Shown: positions 1-7,231 of the stretch, piece by piece | How the letters are laid out: every line of letters begins with the position of its first letter | How positions within the stretch are numbered: the first letter of the stretch is position 1 | Virus record (IMG/VR): IMGVR_UViG_3300044644_000063 | Span: 1-33,739 of that record | DNA: 33,739 nt | Reading direction: 5' to 3' (one strand) | Source of the DNA: a virus | Notes under the pieces: generated by a model | Told to the model about the DNA's origin: nothing | The model's input: only the letters and a program-made list of their open reading frames with translations | Databases searched by the model: none | Translations under genes and position numbers: made by a program

Positions 1-1
1 G

Positions 2-745
2 GTGTCCCCAAACATACTTGGCGTTGTGCGACCTGACAATACGTTCGAGTTCACTAGCCATAACTATGGTCAGGGCGACCGAGGCATCTTGTCTACCTAT
101 GGGCATGGTGAGTTATCTACTAACTCACGCATGGGTGGGATGATATGGACAGGAAGACTTCATGGCAATGGGACTCGGGGTGCGTATCCGATCTACAAAG
201 GCATGCGTGTCAACTGTGAAAGTATGCAACCAACCAAGCCAATCACAGTCATTGGTAGGAAGGTTGATCGCAAGGTGGGCAAAGACTTACTGGCTGGTTA
301 CTCAGACTTCTACATGACGACTGAGGTTATGACCAAGGCAATGGACTACGAGGTGTTTGTCAAGACGATGGTCGAGGTAGTGAATGAGCATGTACCTAAT
401 GGTGATTTCTATCTAGACCATAAAGATTACACGTCGGTAGCAGATAAATTGATTGACACCGCACCGCTTGATTCGGCAATGCTCTACATCTTTGCGTGGG
501 ACATTGGCAATATGCGTTGGAACTTGCGGAGGTTTACTGACTCACAGTTTGGAAGGTATAGCGCACATGAGGACACACCGCACACGATGTTCTTGAATCT
601 CAAACGCAGACTGAACAAGGAGATATACAAAGCAAACGAGAAAGTGTTCAAGAAGGTTGAGTATGTTAATGGAGAGATGTATCCGCCTAGCGAGTGGGGC
701 TACACAGTCATGGTTGATGGACAGGAGGTAAAGCAATATGACTAA
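2..745 (+). CDS. Hypothetical phage protein, probably 5'-truncated by the window edge
   Basis: The frame is open from the first complete codon (GTG at 2) to TAA at 743-745, giving 247 residues. With one base upstream, no ribosome site can be seen, so the true start probably lies outside the window. The protein is hydrophilic with no signal peptide or membrane segment. The N-terminal third is rich in Gly, Tyr and His, and the C-terminal third is basic and helical. I do not recognise a family. It heads a run of unknown + strand genes before the nuclease and polymerase genes, which suggests an early or replication-arm protein. Its last codons overlap the next start, a sign of translational coupling. 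Confidence 0.75.
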   Translation: MSPNILGVVRPDNTFEFTSHNYGQGDRGILSTYGHGELSTNSRMGGMIWTGRLHGNGTRGAYPIYKGMRVNCESMQPTKPITVIGRKVDRKVGKDLLAGYSDFYMTTEVMTKAMDYEVFVKTMVEVVNEHVPNGDFYLDHKDYTSVADKLIDTAPLDSAMLYIFAWDIGNMRWNLRRFTDSQFGRYSAHEDTPHTMFLNLKRRLNKEIYKANEKVFKKVEYVNGEMYPPSEWGYTVMVDGQEVKQYD

Positions 746-923
746 TACGATTCGAGTGGAGGTGAAAGATGTATATGGGACATTGAAGTACTACCCCCTA
801 TGCGAGAAGGCACAACTGTTTGCAGACATAGCAGGGACTAAGACTCTCACGCTACACGCAATCAAAAAGATCGAGGCGTTGGGATACTCAATCAACGCAA
901 CGGCACGGGCAATAAACTTTTAA
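738..923 (+). CDS. Small hypothetical phage protein (61 aa)
   Basis: The ATG at 738 lies inside the end of the previous gene and has a strong Shine-Dalgarno sequence (AGGAGG, 723-728) about nine bases upstream. The product is 61 residues, with a beta-like N-terminus followed by a helical segment (TLHAIKKIEALGYSINATAR) that could pack as a small mixed fold. No family is recognised. The position between two unknown + strand genes and the overlap support it as a genuine coupled gene. The next gene starts 10 bases downstream. Confidence 0.75.
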   Translation: MTNTIRVEVKDVYGTLKYYPLCEKAQLFADIAGTKTLTLHAIKKIEALGYSINATARAINF

Positions 924-933
924 GGAGAGAGAT

Positions 934-1908
934 ATGACATACACATTTAGCAGATATTTTCTTGATGGGTTTGGTTCTGAGGATGAACTGAACGCGTTGC
1001 TTGCTTCAGATGTACTCCCACTGGTGCGTGAGTTGCAATTCAAGTATGGCTTGAAGGTCATGGGAAAGGTAATGAATGTAGGCTATCCGCAAGAAGATAA
1101 AGATTCTTACATGATGTGTCACCCCAATGGGCTGGCGGTGTGTAAGGTGTGGACTACAAGCTTGGGCGGTGCTAACTGCGATCAACTAGAGTTTTGTTTC
1201 CGTACACCTTTCTATTCTAAGTCTCGTGGCTCAGATCAGAATGATAGAGAGACTATCCGTAGTACAAAACTTTCATCATTGATGGCGGTACTAAAGCGCC
1301 AGGACGCTGTGCGTGATAAGAAAGTGATTATGGATAGCAAGGTCAAGCTAGTGAAGAATGGTATTCACGCTTTACGTAAGTCAGTGGGTATTAGCGATAA
1401 ACAGAACAACTTCACGCCTGACGAGATTCATGCAATGTTGGCTACCTTACTAGGGGAAAGTACCAATGGTCTTTCTGTACCATTAGACCTAAATAAATGT
1501 AAAAATACACTTGACATTTACAAAGAAGCTGATAAGATACGAGATATAAAGAGAGAAGAGTCTAAGCGGTTCTTTAAGAATCCTTTCTATCTCATTGGCA
1601 TAGACGACTACAAGCACTTACTCATAGGCAAATTAAAGATGACTGTATTGCATAGTGATACGAGCAAGATGGAGTACGAGATCATTGAAGACTTCAAGCG
1701 AGTCAGAACGATTGAAGAGTACCCCGAGTTAGTGCCGTTGATGACAATGATGAAAGTATCTTACGAAACTAAAGAGGTGCGTAGGCTTGGTATGTTGAAC
1801 TTCCCGATCATGGACAAGTATGACGAAGGGCTTGATGCGGTATTCTTTTATGGCAGTCAACCCACGAACTACGAACACGCATGGATGGCTACCCCATGCC
1901 CCACTTGA
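934..1908 (+). CDS. Hypothetical phage protein, possibly the first part of a frameshifted gene
   Basis: The ATG at 934 is preceded by AAGGAGAG at ideal spacing, so the start is secure. The 324-residue product has a mixed alpha/beta look, with a central charged helical stretch around residues 185-215 containing KIRDIKREESKRF. No family is recognised. The frame ends abruptly at TGA (1906-1908), straight after two C-runs (ACCCCATGCCCC). The -1 frame then stays open for another 115 codons with similar composition and no Shine-Dalgarno of its own. The simplest readings are a sequencing or assembly indel in the C-run, a natural frameshift mutation, or ribosomal slippage. A true stop followed by a coupled second gene is also possible. 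Confidence 0.7.
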   Translation: MTYTFSRYFLDGFGSEDELNALLASDVLPLVRELQFKYGLKVMGKVMNVGYPQEDKDSYMMCHPNGLAVCKVWTTSLGGANCDQLEFCFRTPFYSKSRGSDQNDRETIRSTKLSSLMAVLKRQDAVRDKKVIMDSKVKLVKNGIHALRKSVGISDKQNNFTPDEIHAMLATLLGESTNGLSVPLDLNKCKNTLDIYKEADKIRDIKREESKRFFKNPFYLIGIDDYKHLLIGKLKMTVLHSDTSKMEYEIIEDFKRVRTIEEYPELVPLMTMMKVSYETKEVRRLGMLNFPIMDKYDEGLDAVFFYGSQPTNYEHAWMATPCPT

Positions 1909-2252
1909 TTGGGGAACTGAGTCCTGTGGTTCACCCCAAGAAATGGGAGTTAATACGTCTGCCTGTGCGAAAGGTAGACGAGCAGTACATCGTGTATGTG
2001 GCTGATGGGTTTCATCGCATATACACCGATGATACTTTGCCTGATGTATTGAAGTCTAAGTTCGCAATGATTCTTGCCAGTGAGGGGAGGTACATGCTTG
2101 ATTCAAGAATTATTAGGATGACACTTTATACAAACACCGACTTCCCCGAACTCGATGAGGTTGGGTGGAGAGCGAGCGAGACCTACTTCTGTTTAGTTGT
2201 AGATCGACCAACTTTAGAGTCACTGAAGGGTGGGATACAAAATGACGCCTGA
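1881..2252 (+). CDS. Hypothetical protein, possible continuation of the preceding gene in the -1 frame
   Basis: An open frame of 123 codons starts at ATG 1881, 28 bases inside the preceding gene. No purine-rich ribosome site precedes that ATG (upstream bases are ACTACGAACACGC), which argues against independent initiation. The product contains a well-formed beta/alpha sequence (for example QYIVYVADGFHRIYTDD), so the coding potential looks real. It is best explained as the C-terminal part of one protein of about 440 residues whose frame is broken near 1890-1905. If so, the unbroken gene would run from 934 to 2252. No family is recognised. Confidence 0.6.
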   Translation: MDGYPMPHLIGELSPVVHPKKWELIRLPVRKVDEQYIVYVADGFHRIYTDDTLPDVLKSKFAMILASEGRYMLDSRIIRMTLYTNTDFPELDEVGWRASETYFCLVVDRPTLESLKGGIQNDA

Positions 2253-2526
2253 GGGTACAGTCAAGAAGAAGATCAAAGATATTCTCCACGCAAAGGGGGC
2301 TTATTACACCATGCCTATTGGCACTGGGTATGGTGCGTCAGGTGTCCCTGACTTTGTGATTTGTTACAAGGGGAGGTTCATCGGGGTAGAAGCGAAAGCG
2401 AACGGCAACAAGCCAACTGCCCTACAAGAGAAACACATGTCAGCCATCCGATCACAAGGTGGTCTGACTCTCGTTATTGACGAGACTAACATTGATGCGC
2501 TAACGCGTCTATTGGAACAGTTATGA
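2242..2526 (+). CDS. VRR-NUC domain endonuclease
   Basis: The product has 94 residues and fits a stand-alone VRR-NUC (PD-(D/E)XK superfamily) nuclease, a family found in phages and in FAN1-type repair enzymes. Visible motifs from the ATG at 2242 are an N-terminal helix with a conserved Glu, then GVPDF with catalytic D37, then VEAK with E50 and K52, then a downstream Gln-containing helix (ALQEKHM). The GTG at 2230 is an alternative start. ATG 2242 is preferred because AAGGGTGG sits just upstream. The length is typical of minimal phage VRR-NUC proteins. It probably acts in DNA processing, recombination or host DNA breakdown. It overlaps both neighbours, consistent with one operon. Confidence 0.88.
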   Translation: MTPEGTVKKKIKDILHAKGAYYTMPIGTGYGASGVPDFVICYKGRFIGVEAKANGNKPTALQEKHMSAIRSQGGLTLVIDETNIDALTRLLEQL

Positions 2527-2732
2527 ATGAAGAAGATCGTAGCAATCTGCGTGACCTACACGCTGGCTTTGCGTTGGTGGGCTTACTGATGAGAGGAGGA
2601 ACAGTAACGAGTCTACTAGCCGAATCAGCGTATGAGATCGCAGACGCTATGCAGGAAGCACGAGACCGACATAGTGTTGGAATCGTATCAATTAAACGCC
2701 AAACCAAAAAGGAGAAGGCAAATGAAACGTAA
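2523..2732 (+). CDS. Small helical hypothetical protein (69 aa)
   Basis: The ATG at 2523 overlaps the TGA of the nuclease gene (ATGA arrangement), and the TAG-type end overlaps the next start by 11 bases, so it is embedded in a coupled gene string. The product is mostly helical, with a short hydrophobic helix (GFALVGLLMRGG) and a basic, lysine-rich tail. The helix is too short and interrupted to call a membrane anchor. No family is recognised. Confidence 0.65.
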   Translation: MNEEDRSNLRDLHAGFALVGLLMRGGTVTSLLAESAYEIADAMQEARDRHSVGIVSIKRQTKKEKANET

Positions 2733-3213
2733 TAAGATTGCACAGGTTCGTGCATTGTTGGAGAGAAATCCACGCATGAAAACCGCAGATGTAATGAGGG
2801 CTCTCGGCACTACCAAGTCATATACCTATGTATTGATGAGCAAGGCAAGGGCATCATATCTACAAGAACATGGCGAGACCATTGAAGATCGCATGATCAG
2901 ATTGAGAGACTTGGCAAAGCGTATTGAGATTGTAAGACCTAATAATTTACCCAAGGGTATGACTGTGGCAGAGGCGGAGGAAATTGTAGCTGACGTAAAT
3001 CAAGCTATTTCCCAACATGACTTAGTGAATCACCCTGCGCACTACACCTCAGGTGGGATCGAGACTATTGACTTTATCGAGGCGAAGAAGCTTGGGTACA
3101 ACTTGGGTAATGTCGTCAAATATATTACTAGATCAGGACTCAAGGGCAATCAGTTAGAAGACTTGCGCAAAGCGCAATGGTATCTTTCTCGTGAAATCGC
3201 CACACTGAAGTAA
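2722..3213 (+). CDS. HTH domain fused to DUF3310 (SaV-like) protein
   Basis: Start chosen at ATG 2722, which has GGAG at 2711-2714; a longer frame from 2632 lacks a ribosome site and overlaps the previous gene widely. The product is 163 residues. Residues 8-42 look like a helix-turn-helix (ADVMRALGTTKSYTYVLMSK). Residues 100-160 match DUF3310, the phage nucleotide kinase-like or SaV family: VNHPAHYTSGGIETIDFIEA, then NVVKYITRSG, then DLRKAQWYLSREI. The biochemical function of DUF3310 is not settled in my knowledge. The added HTH suggests DNA binding, but this is inference. It is the last gene before a strong terminator. Confidence 0.85.
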   Translation: MKRNKIAQVRALLERNPRMKTADVMRALGTTKSYTYVLMSKARASYLQEHGETIEDRMIRLRDLAKRIEIVRPNNLPKGMTVAEAEEIVADVNQAISQHDLVNHPAHYTSGGIETIDFIEAKKLGYNLGNVVKYITRSGLKGNQLEDLRKAQWYLSREIATLK

Positions 3214-3219
3214 ACCCCG

Positions 3220-3246
3220 AAGGCATGGTTCGCCATGCCTTTTTTT
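3220..3246 (+). terminator. Rho-independent terminator after the DUF3310 gene
   Basis: A perfect stem, AAGGCATGG paired with CCATGCCTT, closes a stable TTCG tetraloop (3229-3232) and runs straight into a T-tract ending at 3246. It starts seven bases after the TAA of the DUF3310 gene. This is a textbook intrinsic terminator and ends the first + strand transcription block. Confidence 0.93.
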
Positions 3247-3266
3247 GTATCTGTACTTTTTGTTAG

Positions 3267-3299
3267 ATAGCGACCCATGACTCAGTGGGACGCTATTTT
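3267..3299 (+). other. Second hairpin followed by TTTT, upstream of the next block
   Basis: ATAGCG (3267-3272) pairs with CGCTAT (3291-3296) and CCCA (3274-3277) with TGGG (3286-3289), separated by one A-A mismatch and closing an 8-base loop. It is followed by TTTT (3296-3299). It lies between the strong terminator and the next gene. It could be a back-up terminator, a processing site or an operator-like palindrome. The T-tract is short, so I do not call it a terminator outright. No convincing -35/-10 promoter was found in this gap. Confidence 0.5.
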
Positions 3300-3326
3300 G
3301 AAACCAGTTATTAAGGAGATAAAGTC

Positions 3327-3701
3327 ATGCTGGCTGGAGTAGAAATCTTATTGGAAAGAATGAAGACCAACCCCGAAGAGTTTGTTGAGGGAGGGTACTC
3401 AAAGTGGTCACGAGTGCTGGATTCGTCATGGGCTATCTTGGCTGAAGATGAGCGCGAAGCGTTGCAGGCGGGGATGATTGAAGCCAAGCGCGAGCATTTT
3501 AATGGCGAGGTTATGCGCGTGTTATCGGGAGGTGAAGAGACTACGGATACGGAGGATGAGAGGCTTTACAAACAGAAACGACTCATGCAAGGAAACGCCA
3601 TTACCTCACAGAACATGATGAACCAAGCCACTAAGATTCTTAGCGACGAGTTCGATAAAGCATATGCCAAGACCAAAACCCCCCGCACCCCTAATAGGTA
3701 G
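3327..3701 (+). CDS. Hypothetical phage protein (124 aa), first gene of the polymerase block
   Basis: The ATG at 3327 follows AAGGAG (3313-3318) with good spacing. The 124-residue product is highly charged and helical with no membrane segment. The C-terminal half is rich in Gln, Lys, Asn and Met. It contains a short motif, SKWSRVLDSSWAILAEDERE, that looks conserved in style but that I cannot name. It overlaps the next gene by 38 bases. As the first gene after a terminator and hairpin, it is probably the leader gene of the transcription unit that carries the DNA polymerase. Confidence 0.75.
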   Translation: MLAGVEILLERMKTNPEEFVEGGYSKWSRVLDSSWAILAEDEREALQAGMIEAKREHFNGEVMRVLSGGEETTDTEDERLYKQKRLMQGNAITSQNMMNQATKILSDEFDKAYAKTKTPRTPNR

Positions 3702-3852
3702 ACAGATCAGACTATCCGACAAGCAGTGGTTAATCCTTAACCAGCTTGGTGGTGCGGAATGGTTGCGAACACTCTTAGAGAAGAAAGCGCCATTTCCTGC
3801 GTCGTACTACAAAAAACTTTTAGAGAAACCAAATGTCACTGATAACGATTGA
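3664..3852 (+). CDS. Small hypothetical protein (62 aa), possible DNA-binding fold
   Basis: The frame starts at ATG 3664 inside the preceding gene and ends 20 bases inside the polymerase gene. The proline-rich N-terminus is followed by IRLSDKQWLILNQLGGAEW and a basic helix, a strand-helix-helix pattern that recalls ribbon-helix-helix proteins, though this is only a resemblance. No strong ribosome site is visible, so translation is probably coupled. The protein-like composition and the double overlap support it as a real gene. Confidence 0.62.
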   Translation: MPRPKPPAPLIGRQIRLSDKQWLILNQLGGAEWLRTLLEKKAPFPASYYKKLLEKPNVTDND

Positions 3853-5707
3853 CTTTGAGACTTACTACGATAGCAAGATCAAGCTAGGCTTCAAGCATCA
3901 GACCACTGAGGAATACATACGCGACAAGCGTTTTGAAGTTATCGGTGTGGGCGTGAAGGTAGACGAGCAACCGACTGTCTGGGTATCAGGCGGTAAGGAT
4001 AAGCTAAAAGAATTCTTAGCGTCGTTTGATTGGGGCAGCAGCGCGCTTCTGTGCCACAACACCCTCTTCGATGGCGCTATTCTTAGTTGGATCTACGGCA
4101 TCACGCCCGCGTTCATGTTCGACACTCTATGTATGGCGAGAGCAATTCATGGCGTTGAGGCAGGTGGCTCACTCAAGGTGTTGGCTGAACGCTACGAGAT
4201 TGGCATCAAGGGCGAGGAAGTGATTGCCGCTGAAGGCAAGGCACGACTCGACTTCAACAAAGAAGAACTCGAGCGATACGCAGAGTATTGCAAGAACGAC
4301 GTTGACCTAACCCTCAAGCTATTCAAGATATTGTCGAGCGCGTTCCCTGAGAACGAGATGAAACTTATCGACATGACTCTGCGGATGTTTACACACCCAG
4401 TGTTCTTTGTTGATGATGCGCTACTGCAAGAGCGCTACGATGAACTGAAAGACGAGAAAGAGCAACTGCTTGAAGGCTTAATGGAGAGGTTAAAATGTGA
4501 GACCGCAGAGGCGGTGCGTAAACGACTAGCCAGTAATAAACAGTTTGCTGAAGTGTTAGTTGAGCGCGGGGTTGAAGTCCCCATGAAAGAAAGCAAGACA
4601 ACAGGCAAGCAGACCTATGCGTTGGCAAAGAACGACGAAGGCTTCTTAAAACTCACAGAACATGATGACCCATTTATCCAACAGCTATGCGCGGTGCGAC
4701 TCGGCACAAAATCTACCATCGAAGAATCAAGGATTGAGAGATTCATTGATGTTGGCAAGCGTAACAAAGGACGCCTACCAATCCCACTCAAATACTACGG
4801 AGCGCATACTGGTCGCTGGGCAGGAAGTGATAAGGTTAACTTCCAAAATCTACCAAGTAGAGATAAGAAAAAGAAAGCCCTCAAGAATGCAGTCGTAGCG
4901 CCTGACGACCACATCGTTATCAACTGTGACTCTTCTCAGATTGAGGCGCGTGTTCTCGTCTGGCTGGCAGGGCAGGATGATGTGGTTGAGCAGTTCCGCA
5001 ACGGAGAGGATGTCTATTCTCTCTTCGCAACCAAGATATATGATCGTCCGATAACCAAGGCTGACCCAGTGGAACGCTTCGTGGGTAAGACCTGCATCTT
5101 GGGTCTAGGCTACGGGACTGGGGCATTAAAGTTACAGCACACGCTCAAGACGCAACCACCTGGCGCAGTCGTTACTGAAGACGAGGCTAAGAACTATGTT
5201 GATACATACCGTGATGCCAACGACAAAGTGATTAAGTTATGGCGTGATGGCGACAAGGCGATTGCTGACCTAGCCAACTGGGATGACAAACTCAAGCCCT
5301 ATTACTACGGCAAGCACAAGTGCCTCAAGGTTACGAAAGATGGCATAGGTCTGCCTAATGGTCTTTCTATCCGATACCCAGACCTCAAGCTGGATACGTC
5401 AGAATCCAAGTCTCAGTATGTTTACAAGTCGCGCAAAGGTCCCGTGTCACTGTGGGGTGGGTCGCTAGTTGAGAACGTAGTTCAAGCCTTGGCGCGAATC
5501 ATTGTGGGAGAGCAGATGATCAAGATCAATGAGAAGTATCGCGTTGCTCTGACTGTCCATGATGCGGCAGTGGTCGTGGTTCCCGAAGCGGAGAAGGATG
5601 AGGCGCTTGCATATATCGTCGAGTGCATGTCTACGCCACCCGAGTGGGCTAGGGGTTTACCCGTAACTTGTGAAGCAAAGTACGCACAGACCTATGGCGA
5701 ATGTTAA
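3833..5707 (+). CDS. Family A DNA polymerase with 3'-5' exonuclease domain
   Basis: The 624-residue replicative polymerase has a DnaQ-like proofreading domain followed by a PolA polymerase domain. Exo I is IDFET with D7 and E9, Exo II is HNTLFDGA with D80, and Exo III is YCKND with Y152 and D156, so proofreading residues are intact. Polymerase motif A is CDSSQIEAR with catalytic D366. Motif B begins GKT near K419 and continues with GLGYGTG. Motif C is TVHDAAV with D577; the Glu usual in bacterial PolA after this Asp is Ala here. There is no 5'-3' exonuclease domain, as is usual for phage versions. The start overlaps the upstream gene by 20 bases. Confidence 0.96.
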   Translation: MSLITIDFETYYDSKIKLGFKHQTTEEYIRDKRFEVIGVGVKVDEQPTVWVSGGKDKLKEFLASFDWGSSALLCHNTLFDGAILSWIYGITPAFMFDTLCMARAIHGVEAGGSLKVLAERYEIGIKGEEVIAAEGKARLDFNKEELERYAEYCKNDVDLTLKLFKILSSAFPENEMKLIDMTLRMFTHPVFFVDDALLQERYDELKDEKEQLLEGLMERLKCETAEAVRKRLASNKQFAEVLVERGVEVPMKESKTTGKQTYALAKNDEGFLKLTEHDDPFIQQLCAVRLGTKSTIEESRIERFIDVGKRNKGRLPIPLKYYGAHTGRWAGSDKVNFQNLPSRDKKKKALKNAVVAPDDHIVINCDSSQIEARVLVWLAGQDDVVEQFRNGEDVYSLFATKIYDRPITKADPVERFVGKTCILGLGYGTGALKLQHTLKTQPPGAVVTEDEAKNYVDTYRDANDKVIKLWRDGDKAIADLANWDDKLKPYYYGKHKCLKVTKDGIGLPNGLSIRYPDLKLDTSESKSQYVYKSRKGPVSLWGGSLVENVVQALARIIVGEQMIKINEKYRVALTVHDAAVVVVPEAEKDEALAYIVECMSTPPEWARGLPVTCEAKYAQTYGEC

Positions 5708-5729
5708 TATGTAAAATAAAAGGAGACTT

Positions 5730-5939
5730 ATGATAGAGAAAATGGTAGAATTATATAAGCGGGTAATGCGTCGTGTCACACTGGTAGAGATCACCCAAGA
5801 GGAGTTGCGTATGGCACAGTTAGAGAAGCTTAAAGCCGAGTCAGCGGCAGACTATGCCAAGAGCGTAGTGGCGTACAACGAGGCAAGGATTGCTAGATTG
5901 CACAAGCGCATCTCTGAGTACAAGGCAGAAGAAGCATGA
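5730..5939 (+). CDS. Small coiled-coil hypothetical protein (69 aa)
   Basis: The ATG at 5730 follows AAAAGGAG with ideal spacing after an AT-rich 22-base gap. The product is almost entirely charged helix (ITQEELRMAQLEKLKAESAA continuing to the end), consistent with a short coiled coil. Small coiled-coil genes often follow phage DNA polymerase genes, but no function is assigned. The stop overlaps the next ATG (ATGA). Confidence 0.75.
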   Translation: MIEKMVELYKRVMRRVTLVEITQEELRMAQLEKLKAESAADYAKSVVAYNEARIARLHKRISEYKAEEA

Positions 5940-6031
5940 CTTGGCCTTTCCCTCCGTTCCCAAACCCCAAAGACACGGGCAACCGAGTCCCTAAGTTTAA
6001 CCCTGACAATCATGAGGATGCGCCGCTATGA
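5936..6031 (+). CDS. Proline-rich micro-protein (31 aa)
   Basis: This 31-codon frame (begins MTWPFPPFPNPKDTGNR) fills exactly the gap between two clear genes. Its ATG at 5936 overlaps the upstream TGA, and its own TGA (6029-6031) overlaps the downstream ATG at 6028, so both junctions are ATGA overlaps. AAGG about ten bases upstream is a weak ribosome site. The product is rich in Pro and Asn with no hydrophobic anchor. The exact fit makes it likely to be translated. Function unknown. Confidence 0.65.
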   Translation: MTWPFPPFPNPKDTGNRVPKFNPDNHEDAPL

Positions 6032-6270
6032 AACCTTTAAGTGAAACAACTGCAAGGACAACCATAGGCATGATGCGTTCAATGGCGAGCAATATACCGA
6101 TCAGTCCGTTTCATTTGATGGCGGCTGATGAAATGGAGCAGTTGCTCGAAGAAAGAAAAACAACGCGCAACGACGCACTAGAAGAAGTTGCTAAAGAGTT
6201 TGACAGTATGAAAGCCTTTGGCGACACAGCGGCTAGTTTTGCCGCGTTTGTAAGGGGTATGAAAAAATGA
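6028..6270 (+). CDS. Small helical hypothetical protein (80 aa)
   Basis: The ATG at 6028 follows GAGG (6014-6017) and overlaps the upstream stop; the TGA overlaps the next ATG (ATGA). The product is helical, with a charged centre (EMEQLLEERKTTRNDALEEV) and an alanine-rich C-terminal helix. No family is recognised and no membrane segment or catalytic motif is visible. Its place between polymerase and recombination nuclease suggests a replication-arm accessory protein. Confidence 0.75.
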   Translation: MKPLSETTARTTIGMMRSMASNIPISPFHLMAADEMEQLLEERKTTRNDALEEVAKEFDSMKAFGDTAASFAAFVRGMKK

Positions 6271-6920
6271 GCTTCACATGGTCTTTCTCGTCTTACAAGC
6301 AGTACCTTAACTGCCCCAAGCAGTACCAAGAAATCAAGGTACTTAAGCGCTTCTATATTAAGCCGACCGCGCAGATGAACTACGGCAATGAGGTACACAA
6401 GGCTTGTGAAAACTATGTCGGGGAAGGCACACCTCTCGCTAAGAACTACCAGCAGTTCAAACCTGTGCTTGACACGCTCATGGAGATTGAGGGAACTAGG
6501 TATCCCGAGCAGAGAATGGCGCTTGATATTGAAGGTAAGGCATGTGAGTATGGCAAGGGCTATTGGGTGCGGGGCATCGTGGACTTGATGATTATCGACG
6601 GAGACACTGCGTTTATCGTTGACTACAAGACGGGAAGCAACAAGTATCCTGAGCCAAAACAGTTAAAGCTGATGGCGCTCATGGCGTTTGCTCACTACCC
6701 TGAGATCAACCGAATCAAAGCGGGTTTACTCTTCGTAGTGCATAACAGTTTCATGACTGAAGAATATTCTAGGGATGACATCACAGAACTATGGGATGCG
6801 TTTTACCCCGATTTGCGTAGAATAGAAGCATCGTATACAAACGATGTTTGGAACCCCAACCCAACACCTCTATGCGGCTGGTGTCCTGTGAACACTTGCC
6901 CTCATCACAAGGAAAGATAA
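6267..6920 (+). CDS. PD-(D/E)XK nuclease, Cas4/RecB-like, with possible Fe-S cluster
   Basis: The 217-residue product matches the PD-(D/E)XK exonuclease superfamily (PF12705/Cas4 type). It has the SSYKQYLNCPKQY opening, GNEVH with H44, RGIVDL with D106, VDYKTG with D119 and K121, and a following Q132, the full RecB-family catalytic set. C16 together with C203, C206 and C211 resembles the one-plus-three cysteine arrangement that holds a 4Fe-4S cluster in AddB and Cas4; the spacing here is C-x2-C-x4-C. The likely role is DNA end-resection or recombination. AAGGGG at 6252-6257 is the ribosome site. The ATGA and TAATG overlaps place it in one coupled string. Confidence 0.92.
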   Translation: MSFTWSFSSYKQYLNCPKQYQEIKVLKRFYIKPTAQMNYGNEVHKACENYVGEGTPLAKNYQQFKPVLDTLMEIEGTRYPEQRMALDIEGKACEYGKGYWVRGIVDLMIIDGDTAFIVDYKTGSNKYPEPKQLKLMALMAFAHYPEINRIKAGLLFVVHNSFMTEEYSRDDITELWDAFYPDLRRIEASYTNDVWNPNPTPLCGWCPVNTCPHHKER

Positions 6921-7231
6921 TGGCTTACGTCAATAAACCCAGACCCTACGACAAAGAGTATCAACAACAGAAAGCTCGTGGTGAACACGAGCGTCGCATG
7001 GAGCGTCAGAAAGGGCGTCGTGCAATAGACAAGACAGGCTCCGACGCCAACGGCAATGGTAAGGCTGATAAGCGTGAAGGTAAGGATGTATCCCACGTTA
7101 AAGCCCTCGACAAAGGTGGCTCTAACAAAGATGGTCTGCGCATTCAAAGCGCGGCAAAGAACCGTTCATTTAAGCGTGACTCCAAAGGAAACTTGGTGTC
7201 AGAGACTAGCAAGAAAGAACGCAAGAAGTAA
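6920..7231 (+). CDS. HNH endonuclease-like protein
   Basis: Start chosen at ATG 6920, which shares bases with the upstream TAA (TAATG); a longer frame from 6848 lies wholly in the nuclease gene. The 103-residue product has a basic N-terminal half and a compact C-terminal HNH-type motif: DVSHV with D56 and H59, then DKGGSNKDGL, then NRS with N81. No zinc-binding CxxC pairs are present. Small HNH proteins in phages act in DNA packaging or as nicking enzymes; position in the replication arm does not decide between these. It is the last gene of its block. Confidence 0.82.
   Translation: MAYVNKPRPYDKEYQQQKARGEHERRMERQKGRRAIDKTGSDANGNGKADKREGKDVSHVKALDKGGSNKDGLRIQSAAKNRSFKRDSKGNLVSETSKKERKK

Noticed and set aside
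1820-2005. Third-frame ORF of 61 codons across the frame break
   Set aside because: Lacks a ribosome site and overlaps the better -1 frame. Its residue pattern is shadow-like.
2632-2721. N-terminal extension of the HTH-DUF3310 gene
   Set aside because: No ribosome site at 2632 and a long overlap with the upstream gene; ATG 2722 has GGAG at proper spacing.
3241-3326. Sigma-70-like promoter in the gap before 3327
   Set aside because: TTGTAT and TTAGAT are present but with a 12-base spacer; no acceptable pair was found.
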